Source: Neurospora crassa OR74A | Taxonomy: Eukaryota > Ascomycota > Sordariomycetes > Sordariales > Sordariaceae | Length of the DNA: 64,000 nt | Assembly (NCBI RefSeq): GCF_000182925.2 | Contig: NC_026505.1 | Location: forward strand, 2,418,001 to 2,482,000 | Direction: 5' to 3' | In this document: one piece after another, positions 49,841 through 60,600 of the stretch | Layout of the letters: each line of letters starts with the position of its first letter | How positions within the stretch are numbered: position 1 is the first letter of the stretch | The notes under the pieces: generated by a model | Database searches by the model: none | What the model saw: the letters and a program-made list of their open reading frames with translations, nothing else | What the model was told of the DNA's origin: nothing | Position numbers and translations under genes: made by a program

Positions 49841-51747
49841 ATGGAAAGCAACAATGGTACCGGCGCGCCCGGCGCCTTCCACACCCAGCAGGTTGACAAT
49901 GCCATTCGCGCCATCCAGCACAAGAGGCCATTGCCCGAGATCGACTTCACCATTCACACCATGGAGGATGGCTCCCAAGTGAGCACCATGGAGCGTGTCT
50001 GCAAAGGTAGGTTTCCTTTCCTCCTCCTCAACACCACTGCCTCAACTTGTCAAATCATGACTGTCGTTCGTTGCGATCCTGCGACCACTACTGGGCACCT
50101 TGGCCTTTTCCCCCTTTTTTTCTCTCTGTACTGCAAGTTCTAACAGGCGCCGTCTTGGCCTTCGTTTCCAGATGTTCAGGCGCCTGCCATGTTCAAGCCC
50201 AGCGACGAGCAATTTTTCGAGGACGAAACCCACACCAAGCCCGACATCCAGTTTTTGAAGCAACATTTTTACCGCGAGGGCCGTTTGACCGAGGAGCAAG
50301 CACTATGGATCATCAGGGAGGGTACCAAGCTTCTGCGCGCCGAGCCCAACCTGCTGGAGATGGACGCTCCCATTACCGTTTGCGGTGATGTCCACGGCCA
50401 ATACTACGATTTGATGAAGCTCTTCGAGGTCGGTGGTGACCCGGCCGAGACCAGGTATCTCTTCCTGGGCGACTACGTTGATCGTGGTTACTTCAGTATC
50501 GAGTGTGTCTTGTATCTCTGGGCGCTCAAGATCCACTACCCCAAGACACTCTGGCTGCTGCGCGGAAACCACGAGTGCCGGCATTTGACCGACTACTTCA
50601 CCTTCAAGCTCGAGTGCAAGCACAAGTACTCGGAGGCCATCTACGAGGCATGCATGGAGTCGTTCTGTTGTCTGCCGCTGGCGGCAGTCATGAACAAGCA
50701 GTTCCTCTGCATTCACGGCGGTTTGAGCCCTGAGCTCCACACTCTCGACGACATCAGAAACGTTAGTCTAACAGCCACTTGACTGCCACGTTATGGTATG
50801 GGCATACTAACCCGGTGACTTTTATGCAGATTGACCGTTTCCGCGAGCCCCCCACACAAGGTCTCATGTGCGACATCCTGTGGGCCGATCCCCTAGAGGA
50901 CTTTGGCCAAGAGAAGACGACTGACTTCTTCGTACACAACCATGTACGAGGTTGCTCTTATTTCTTCTCCTATTCTGCTGCTTGTCATTTCTTGGAGAAG
51001 AACAACCTTCTCTCCATCATTCGCGCGCACGAGGCTCAGGATGCAGGCTACCGTATGTACCGTAAGACCAGGACAACCGGATTCCCCAGTGTCATGACCA
51101 TTTTCTCCGCGCCCAACTATCTCGACGTTTACAACAACAAGGCCGCGGTGTTGAAGTACGAAAACAATGTCATGAACATCCGTCAGTTCAACTGCACGCC
51201 TCATCCCTATTGGCTCCCAAACTTTATGGACGTTTTCACCTGGTCGCTTCCCTTCGTCGGCGAGAAGATTACCGATATGCTCATCGCCATTCTCAGCACC
51301 TGCTCGGAGGAGGAACTCAGGGAGGATTCCGCGACAACTTCACCCGGTTCAGCCTCCCCGGCCCTCCCGTCTGCGGCTAATCAAGATCCTGACTCTATTG
51401 AGTTCAAGAGACGGGCGATCAAGAACAAGATCCTTGCTATCGGTCGTCTGTCCCGTGTCTTCCAGGTCCTCAGAGAGGAGTCCGAGCGGGTTACGGAACT
51501 CAAGACCGTTTCTGGAGGCCGTCTTCCCGCCGGTACCCTTATGTTGGGTGCCGAGGGTATTAAGAACGCCATCAGCAGTTTTGAGGATGCTAGAAAGGTT
51601 GATTTGCAGAACGAGAGGCTTCCGCCGAGCCACGACGAGGTTGTTAAGATGCAGGACGAGGAGCGCGCCCAGGCTTTGGAGCGGGCGACAAGAGAGGCTG
51701 ACAACGATAAGAAGTTGCAGACCCTCTCCAGGAGGCTCAGCACGTAA
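49841..51747 (+). CDS. cna-1: Calcineurin catalytic subunit A
   Basis: Three exons (49841-50006, 50172-50761, 50830-51747) encode 557 residues. The phosphatase core has the metal-site motifs GDVHGQ, GDYVDRG and RGNHECR, plus [11 protein letters not shown]. Downstream lie the calcineurin-B-binding helix ([19 protein letters not shown]), the calmodulin-binding helix ([20 protein letters not shown]) and the autoinhibitory segment ([19 protein letters not shown]), so regulation by calcium/calmodulin is intact. It dephosphorylates CRZ1-type factors and controls hyphal growth and calcium stress. The stop codon overlaps a consensus GTAAGT donor; splicing there would change the last residues (see findings). 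Confidence 0.97.
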
Positions 51748-52528
51748 GTTTACAATCCCCACCTTTAGCACTTCTTCTTGCGTCTGGCCTGTCGTACATA
51801 TCCGAAGGTATCAGATGCTGACCTAGTCGGTTTAACGTTGAGTGACCGCAAGCGATCGTAATCACTACGCCAATCGATGCAAAGGATGCTAATTTTTTCT
51901 GGTTTTATGAGGGTGTAGTTCTTAAAATGGCGTCAGGATACGGAACTACGTCAGGGAATCGAGCGAAGGTTTCATGGGAGTTTTGTGGGAGTAAAGGAAA
52001 GAGGGACACGGCGTGACTGAACGAAGACGTGTTATTGAACGGTGTCACATTCAGGGCTTGACTGATTGTAGCCATCTACTTTCTTCCCTGCATGTTGGCG
52101 GGGAATGGAAATACGAATGAGTATCAAATGGATGCTCTCCTCTCTACTGAGAAGGATTTTGCTAGTGCGTTTAGCGAGTTTACATACCTCAGCGACTGAC
52201 TAGATACTTATTTACGTACTGGTAAATGGTGAACATGGTCTCAAGATGAATGCTTCCTTTAGTCATCTGGTAGCCTCCCAGGAAGATATAGTTCAAAGTA
52301 GCTGTAAAAGGAGTACAGCTAAGTCATGATTATTCCTATGACTTGCTTCACAACCAAATAGTCGAGCAAGACGATTACGAGTGTTTCGCATTCTTAGATT
52401 ATGCCGTTATACCCAGAGCAGAACATTATCCCAATCCTTTGTCCTCCCTCTAAAGCATTACCGCCGAAGAAATTATCCCCATAAAAACCCGGCATAATAT
52501 CCACCATAAACCATTGAAGACCTCATCC
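51748..52528. other. Convergent 3' region between cna-1 and cyclase gene
   Basis: No gene recognised; 3' untranslated regions of both genes. Confidence 0.6.
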
Positions 52529-53061
52529 TCAAAAGATCGCCAAAGCGTTAGGACGACTAACAATCCGATCTAGTGTATTAGCAAAACATTCATCATCTCG
52601 CGCTTCCGCAGAGAGTCAAGAAAACAAGAAAACAAAAAACAAATGAGCTTACCTAGCAACCCCACCCTTCACATTACACACCTCGCTCACAACAAAAAAA
52701 CTCCACCTCTTTCTGTCCCTACATTCCCTCGCCAACTCCTCAAGATCGAATAGCTCGCCAATCGGCGGCATCCCCCACCCCGCTAGCATCACTTCGTGCA
52801 GACTTAACTCATCATCCCCGTAGTTCACCACGGGGTCATCACGGGTGGTGGCGAGAGGAGGCCAACAACACTCGAGAGAAGGCTGGTTGCCTGCTACGGC
52901 GGAGAAGTTGGACCAGAGGAATTGGAAGAGCGGGACAGAGGGTTCCAGACCACGAAAAGAAGGGGGGGTTGTGGGGTTGATGGGAGGAGAGGAAGGAGGG
53001 GGAGGGGGAGGAGAAAGTTTGGTGGGTTTGGTGGGTTTGGATCCAGCCCTTTTTTTTTTCT

Positions 53062-53121
<60 letters not shown>

Positions 53122-54266
53122 AGAGAGAGAGAGAGAGAGAGAAAGAGTTAGTAGGTAGATAGAGAGAGAGTTAGTAGGTAGATAGAGAGAGAATCAAAGG
53201 TTTAGGAAGGAGGGGATGAGGAGGAAGAGAAAGGGGGAGAGAAATAAGAAGATGGTGGAATGATGGATGACATGGCGGGAAAGAAAAGGCAAAGGCAACG
53301 GGGCAGGAACCTATAAGAACACCTTACCAGACCGAATAAATAGAATATCCCCAAACTTGACCTCCGTTCCCTGACTTTCCAAACAAGCGTGTATATCCTC
53401 GAGAGGAATGGGCGTGGTAGCAAAGTGGTCAAAGTTGACCAGCCTCGGATCCGGGTTCGTCGGCTTCTTACTACTGATCTGCTCCAGACGCCAGGAGTGG
53501 TAGTCGACGAGGATGCCACGGCCTACTATGCCTTTTTGTGCCCATGCTGTTTTTTCATGTTAGCATCACACACACACACTCTCTCTCTCATTTAATCTCG
53601 TCCTGGTCGTCGCCAAAAGAAACCTACTTTGTCGTCATCAACGTCGTCGTCACCATCCATGCAATGCATGACCTGAAACCAAACTCATAGACTCACTACT
53701 ACGTTGAAAGATAACGAAAAAGAAAATAAAAACACCACTCACCCTGTATCCCATTAACTTCACTTCCCTCCGCATGAATATCCTCCATCGTCACTCCATT
53801 GTAGAACTTCTTTGCCTTCTGATAAGCATAGTGTCTCAACCCATCCCACTGACTGGACACCTGCGTGTTGAAGGTCCAAATGTCGTCGTTGACGCACCGC
53901 GGCGGCTTGGCGAAGAGGTCTTGGTGGAAGAGCTTGCGGTTGAAGAAGCCCGAGTCTTTTTGCGCGTTGAGTGGCCAATTTAGGGAGATTTTGATGGTCG
54001 GTTGTTGGCGGTTAGACGTAAATGATGAGGCCGAAGGAGTGAATGAAAAGGTTGAAGAATGAATCGCACCTCAAACCAGCCTTGATCTCATTCTTTGCTG
54101 CTTTGGCAACTTGCTCGTCGGTAAGCCTGTTCAAAGTTCCCAACTCGTCTTCATCTCCATATAAACCCCAGGCGGAGTACTTGGGATCACCCTTTCGAAA
54201 TGGGAGTGCGTCGAAGTCTGGAATCCCGTTTTCATTAAGCTTGATCGCTGCTGAACTCACAGCCAT
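52529..54266 (-). CDS. Cyclase-family protein (kynurenine formamidase-like fold), abnormal intron 1
   Basis: Probable exons are 54266-about 54070, about 53990-53743, 53546-53328, about 53070-52653 and 52556-52529. Recognised segments are MAVSSAAIKLNENGIPDFDA, WGLYGDEDELGTLNRLT, ISLNWPLNAQKDSGFF, VNDDIWTFNTQVSSQWDGLR, VGRGILVDYHSW, LHEVMLAGWGMPPIGELFDL and the end SRPNALAIF, in the order seen in fungal members of the cyclase family (PF04199). Intron 1 starts with GTGCGA, but no AG occurs between 54069 and 53981, so no normal acceptor lies before the conserved ISLNWPL. A canonical pair (donor at 54076, acceptor ending 53956) stays in frame but removes that motif. Exon 4 begins in A-rich sequence that adds a Lys/Pro-rich insert. 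The gene may be impaired or use an unusual acceptor. Substrate unknown. Confidence 0.75.
53051..53142. repeat. Poly-T (49 nt) and (GA)11 low-complexity tract in a cyclase intron
   Basis: On the plus strand 53072-53120 is 49 uninterrupted T, flanked by shorter T runs from 53051 and by GA repeats at 53121-53142. On the transcribed minus strand this is a TC tract followed by poly-A directly before exon 4. Confidence 0.85.
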
Positions 54267-55008
54267 GGCGGAGAACTTTATCGAGAGATGAGATCTGTTG
54301 GGATGAGGTGGCTATCAAGAGAGGAAACTGTTCTCAAGTACCATGTAGTATGAAGCGGGGAAAGCGGACGTCAACAGAGGGTGGTGCTAGTGTGTTTTGG
54401 TTCATGATTCTCAACATGTATTGGCTCAAGTGCAACAATGCGACTTACATCATGCGGACTTGTCCGAATTATGGCCGGGTAACATCACAGACCGAAGGTA
54501 ACAGACAAAGGCATATAACGGCCTCACACTGGGGTTCTCATGACATGACGACAGGACAAACAAATCCAACGTGCTGAAAGTGGGCTTCTGGACGAATGTT
54601 CAACTTCACAATGGCCAAGGAAATGCTCATGGATGAGATCAACCGACCGTCGGGCATAGGCCTTCATTTATTCGTTACTTGCCCCTGAATCAGCAGTTTG
54701 CGACGCAGCCGCGGCCCGGGTTACCCTCTCGGGACCACCCGAGTTCGCCAGTCTGCAGCATGGCACGGTTGTGAACGAAATCCCGGACCCAATGTTGCGA
54801 TGCAAATGAACTGCCATTTCCCTAAATGCTGCAGACGAGGCGCTGAGATTTTCAACCACCTCTGACCCATCCAGGACTCCGGGACCGAATCTTGTCGTTG
54901 TTCGTCTGTCCGACTGTTCGATCCATGACCATCGGGTTCGTTTCCGGTTTCCCTCGTACCGTGATGCCAAATCGCCAGTCCTTGAATATATCATGCCGCA
55001 TTCAGAAT
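54267..55008. other. Upstream region of cyclase gene and 3' region of rpl28
   Basis: No supported gene. Both neighbours are on the minus strand. Confidence 0.55.
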
Positions 55009-55345
55009 TTAAGCAACGAGCTCAATGACACCACCGGCCTCCTTGATCTTGCGCTCAGCCTCGGCGGAGACGTAGCGGGCACGGACGACGATGGGGACCT
55101 GGGGGAGACGGCCTAGAATGTGTTGTTAGACGAGCCTTCTCGGGGGTGTTTCTTTGCAATTGCTTGTTCTTACCCTTGCCGAGGAGCTTGGCATAGCCGT
55201 GGGAAAGGAGGTCGATGACGGGAGCAGTCTCGGTGGCGGCACCAGAGACGTACTTCTCGCGGGCCTCAGCGGGGACGAGAGTCCAGAGCTTCTCAATGTT
55301 GAGGATGGGGGCCCACTGGTGGTTGCGGAGGAGGTGGAAGTGCCT

Positions 55346-55377
<32 letters not shown>

Positions 55378-55956
55378 CTATCCGTCATCGTCAGCGTTTA
55401 TTTTCATTATATCGAGGGGCAAGGCCTGGTCGCATGTCGGAGAAGTGAGGTTGAACCATGCGCCCTCCAACATGCGCCGACCGTTTATTTTCGGGGTTGC
55501 GTACACTTATCGAGGTTGGTACGGTGGTGGTGCTTATCGTCGGGTTAGTATCGCGTGTTTTCGAGATCGAGTCGTTGGAGTTTCTATCGGCATACCTGAC
55601 CACCGGCCATACCACGACCACTGTTCCCATTGTTAGCATCATATTTCCCCCCCTTCGAATCTGCAGAAGCGGCGGTACGTACCCTGGATGCTTTCTGTGC
55701 TTGCCGACACGGCTGGAATAATGCTGTCAATACTCGTTCGTGTTTATCGGTCGGTTGATCGGTTGGCGACATACCCCTTACCGGCGGAAACCTATAAAAT
55801 CACTACAGTCAGTCATCTGTCGAATCGGCGACGACAAAGCTCGAGGGGGCGCTTACATGTCCGCGGTGCTTTCTTGTCTTGGAAAACCGAGTAGGCTACA
55901 TAATAACTGAATCAGCGTTTCGTCCTGCGATAGTCGTGCAGCAATTGCCATACCAT
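55009..55956 (-). CDS. rpl28: 60S ribosomal protein uL15 (yeast RPL28, human RPL27A)
   Basis: Eight exons (55956-55954, 55895-55857, 55791-55775, 55712-55683, 55620-55596, 55532-55505, 55377-55174, 55112-55009) encode 149 residues, the same length as yeast Rpl28. The spliced protein reads [20 protein letters not shown], then [38 protein letters not shown], and ends [10 protein letters not shown]. The first exon is just the ATG, followed by GTATGG, and four internal exons are 17-30 nt. Every intron has a usable donor and acceptor and the protein is continuous, so this model is firm. The histidine before MAGG... corresponds to the conserved site hydroxylated in the human protein. Introns make up over half of the gene. 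Confidence 0.95.
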
Positions 55957-56655
55957 GTTGTCTGCTGGTGGTGCCGATGAAGCTCGTTCTGTCGACGTCG
56001 GTTGATGCTTCTAAGAGACGCTTCACGGGTCTCGTACAAGTCAAATTTAGGGCTGTGTATTTTTTTTGGTGGGCACAAGTGGTGGTCCAAGCTCCGGGCT
56101 TGAGCCGCACCACGCACTCAAGCCACACCGTTCCTCTCGCTGCAATTGCTGTGTGCCAAGGCCAGCCTACCAGCTCGACAAGCCACATATTTCCGCTTCA
56201 TCAAGCAGGGTTAGGGTCTATGGCTAAGCCTTGTCCCTCAGCTCGTCCACTTGAGCCCCTCTTGCCTTCAACATCATCCTATCATCCTATCATCCTGTTT
56301 GGATCCTTGCTCGAAATTGTCGATCTGCCTGGAGTCGCTTTTCGTTTGACACACATCTTTTGTGTTGCTGCAAGATCGGGCTCACTGCCCTCCATTGTTC
56401 TGTGTTCTACATCTCTAGGATTAAACTGGCCAGCAGCCCAGCCATCGTTCCCCTGTCTTCCCAGAACCTGCCTTAAGACAGACCAGCCCTCACTTACATC
56501 TTCTCAGCCGACCACATCCACCGAGTTGCGAACATGCTCATTCCCGATAACCACACATTTGGTTTCTACTCCCCGCTTCACCAGAACTGCTCATCGCGAT
56601 AGCCTCAACTCGAACTTGTTACTGCGAGATATCGTTCACTCCATGACATTTACTA
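55957..56655. other. Promoter of rpl28 and 3' region of PAC3-like gene
   Basis: No supported gene. An 8-base repeat lies at 56273-56296. It must hold the rpl28 promoter and leader. Confidence 0.55.
56273..56296. repeat. ATCATCCT octamer, three tandem copies
   Basis: Three perfect 8-base copies lie in the region upstream of rpl28. Confidence 0.8.
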
Positions 56656-57160
56656 TTAGAGGACTTGTTGTACCAACTCGACCACGTCATAGAAGGAGTC
56701 ACTAGTAGTGGTGTCGACCTTCTCCAGGCCCAAACCAAGCAACAAAGACCGCTGCTCATTGGGGTTGCGCAAAGTCAGGAGACTGGCAATTTGACTGGCA
56801 TAAAGCTGGCCCATGGTCTCCCTCTCCGCATTTCCACCTCCAAGAAGAGTCGTTGCTGTTAAATGTTCTGATGGTAACAGGCTACCGGCGCCAGGCAGAG
56901 CCATGTCTACTGACGCGGAAGAAGGTGCGGCTAGTTGTACTTGGACCTAGAACATGGTATGTTAGTAGACTGTAAGTGGGATGGCGTTCGGGCGCTCTTG
57001 AACCTACCCACTGAGCAAGGCGCCCACCTTGAGAAATGGTGACCATGATCTTGTCCGAGAAGTTCATTGATGAAACCTCAGTTTCCACTCCGTTGACAAG
57101 CCCAGTTGCCTGCCTGGAAGGTGACGGGAATGGCTCTTGCCTGACTGCGTCCTCAGACAT
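56656..57160 (-). CDS. Proteasome assembly chaperone 3-like protein
   Basis: Two exons, 57160-57008 and 56946-56656, encode 147 residues. The core reads GLVNGVETEVSSMNFSDKIM then VTISQGGRLAQWV joined to VQVQLAAPSSAS, a beta-rich pattern like PAC3/PSMG3, in which a small fold pairs with PAC4 to help build the proteasome alpha ring. The C-terminal helix (FYDVVELVQQVL) and LLLGLGLEK also fit. The splice junction has a GTAGGT donor, a CTAAC branch site and a CTAG acceptor. The family is short and poorly conserved, so the call is moderate. It is transcribed divergently from the ECM16 helicase gene 473 bases away. Confidence 0.68.
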
Positions 57161-57633
57161 GGTGAGTTCTGGATGTGGTGAAGTATGGACAGTTGCAAGA
57201 CTCGAAAAACCGCGTGTGTTTCAAAGGATAAGACCGTAGGGGGATAACTTCGGCTTCTGTACTCCTGGTCGGATAGTACTCTCTGATGTCTCTACTGCGT
57301 TCATATTCAGAGTTTAGACGCGGGACTCCATCGTGATGTTTGTTGATGGAGCCGGAGTGGGCTGGGCTGCAGAGTTCAGGATGGACCCACGAAACATAGC
57401 AAACTGTACGCGCACTGTAGCTGGGTTACTTCAGTTGCTGTCCTGGACCCTCACAGGCCCCCAAAACGTGGGGTGCCACATTTAGCGCAGAAATTCTGCC
57501 AGGCGGACAAGATTTAATCTTCAAATCTTCAGGGTACTTGGTGACTTTCAGTTCGTTGCATTCTGCCGTCGCGACACCGGCCCTCATTTCTGCCGTCACT
57601 GCTCGCCTCGAGCACACCCGATAAAACAACAAC
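57161..57633. other. Divergent promoter of PAC3-like and ecm16 genes
   Basis: No gene; 473 bases between two divergent starts. Confidence 0.65.
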
Positions 57634-60600
57634 ATGGCTGTCATAGACGGGAAGTTCGTGCCGCGTCAGCGCAAGCGCAAGCAGCTTGATCGCCAGCGGT
57701 CGAGGAGTAAGGGAACACAAGACCCCGAAGACACCAACGTCCTCGAGATCGCTCCTGGACAGGAAACCACCACGGATGCCGAAAAGAAGAAGACCGAGCT
57801 ACGGGAGGAATTGAGGCCTGCGGGTGTCAAGGTCAGCAGCAAGAAGGCCAAGAGACTCGAAAAGTACATCGACACAAAGCTCAAGAAGGACGAGAACCGC
57901 GAACTCCTGGCCAAGCTTGCCGCCAACAAGATCGACACCTCCCTATTCTCAAGCACAAAATCACTAGGCCAAACAAAATTGACCAAAAAGGAGGAGCTCA
58001 GCCGGCTTGTCAAGGAAGCAAAAGCTGGACTTATAACAGAGAAGGAGGCGGCCAAGAAACTTTACGAAAAGCGAGAGGTGAAGGAAGGTGCACCAGTACC
58101 AAAGCCTAAACCCACGGTCGACGAGGATTCAGAGGGCTCGGAAGATGAGCAGGACTCGGCAGCCGAGAAGCCAAGGAGCGCGCCAGCGGAAACAAGCGAG
58201 CCTACACCAGTACAAGCGACGACATCGTCAACAAGCCTGCCAGTACCTGTCGGTGCTGGTCTCAAGCGCCCCTTAGAGGTCGACGAGTCAGGACGCCCAA
58301 TACTTGCCAAGAGACAAAAGAGAGGAGGTGTGAAAACGAAGCACAACTTTACATCATCGCAAGCTCCCGCAGTCATTCCTGTGCCGGAAGTGGTAGAATG
58401 GGACGGTTTCAGTTCGGAGGGCGAAGAGGGTTCAGACGATGAAGAGTCTGAGGGTAGTGGTTCAGGCAGCGAGGAAGAAGGCAGTGAAGAGGAGGAGGAG
58501 GAATCGGGAGAAGAGGATGGATCTGAAGAGAACGGAGAGGGTTCCGAAGATGATTCAGAAGACGATGATTCTGCGGAAGAATCCGACGAGGACATGGAGG
58601 ACGCCGAGGAGGACAAGAAAGCAAAGTCTTCAGCCTTCAAGGCTTGGGCGCATCAGGCGAGGAACGAAGCTTTGGGTTACAAGCCTGCTGAATCAAGCAT
58701 TCTCGAGATACCGAAACCTGCCAACTTTACGCCTCGGCCGATCGAACAAGAGCCTCTGCCTATCGAGCTGCAACCAACAAAGAACGATTCCCGCAAGGCT
58801 TTCGCCGTGGTAGTTACCAGGACACCCGAGATCCAGGAAACTCGTTTCAGGTTACCGGTTGTTGCAGAGGAACAGAAGATTATGGAGGCCATTCACGACA
58901 ACGACATTGTCATCATTTGCGGTGCCACCGGTTCCGGCAAGACCACGCAGGTTCCCCAGTTCCTCTTCGAGTCCGGTTACGGTGTTCCGGATGGACCTAC
59001 TCCTGGCATGATTGGTGTCACCCAGCCGAGACGTGTCGCTGCTGTCAGTATGTCGAAGCGTGTTGGCGAAGAAATGGGAGACTATTCACATGTGGTTTCC
59101 TACCAAATCAGATTCGAAGGCACCGTTGACTCCAAGACGGCCATCAAGTTCATGACGGATGGTGTCTTGCTTCGTGAGGCGGCCATCGATATTGCTCTTC
59201 GCAAGTACTCTGCCATCATCATTGATGAAGCCCACGAGAGAAGCGTCAATACCGATATCCTGATTGCGATGCTCAGCAGAGTGGTCAAGCTTAGGAGAGA
59301 GTTGGCGGAGGAAGACCCCACGATCAAGCCTCTCAAGCTGATCATCATGTCCGCCACCCTCAGGGTTGAGGAATTCACCCAAAACTCTAACTTGTTCCAC
59401 ACCACTCCTCGCATCATTGAGGTAGAAGGCCGTGAGCATGCTGTTACCATGCATTTTGCCAAAAAGACAAACCACGACTACGTTGATGAGGCATTCCGCA
59501 AGATTTGCAGGGGCCACAGGAAACTGCCCCCTGGTGGCATGCTTGTGTTCATGACCGGTCAGGGTGAAATTGCCCAGCTCAGCAAGCGGTTGAAGGCGCG
59601 TTTTGGTGGCGGTATGAACACCGCCAGCACCACCAAGGTGCGGATTTCTGCGAAGGAGGCACCCATGGAAGTCGAAGACATCGACTTTGGCGACGTTGAG
59701 GATGACCGTAACATCAACGACAGAGACGATGACGATATCTCCATTGCGTCGGACGAGGAGGAAGACAAGGAGTTCGAGATTGAGGACCAAGAATCTGGTA
59801 CAGGGCCATTGAAGATGCATATCCTACCTCTCTTCTCTTTGCTCCCCACGAAAGAGCAGATGAAGGTGTTTGAGCCGCCCCCAGAGGGCCACCGTCTCGT
59901 CATCCTGGCTACCAACGTCGCTGAAACATCCTTGACAATTCCCGGCATCAAGTACGTTTTCGACACTGGAAGGTCGAAGGAGAGAAAGTTCGATCCTGTC
60001 AGTGGCGTCCAGAGTTTCGAGATTGGGTGGATCAGCAAGGCCAGCGCAAAGCAGCGTGCCGGTCGTGCCGGTCGTACCGGTCCGGGACACTGCTGGAGAC
60101 TCTACTCCTCGGCCGTTTACGAAAGAGACTTCCCCGAGTTTTCAGAGCCCGAGTTGCTTCGCATGCCCATCGAGGGCGTTGTGCTCCAGCTCAAGTCCAT
60201 GAACCTCCAGCATGTCGTCAACTTCCCCTTCCCCACGCCGCCACCGCGTGAGAGCTTGATCAAGGCCGAGAAGCTTTTGACCTACCTCAACGCCATCTCC
60301 CAAACTGGCCAAGTCACCCCCATCGGATCTACCATGTCCATCTTCCCGCTCTCTCCCCGCTTCGCTCGCATCCTTCTTATCGGACATCTCCACGACTGCC
60401 TTCCCTACACCGTTGCGCTCGTAGCCGGTCTCTCAGCCGGCGAGATCTACATTCCCGAGAACCAAGCCATCCCCGCCGCCGCCGTTCAAGAAGCCAAGAA
60501 GAGCAACGCCGGCGGTTCCGATGATGAAGACGACTCCCGCGCCGTCACTTTCCGCACTACCGAAGACGTCCTTGCTGACGACCGCCGCGCCAAGATCCGC

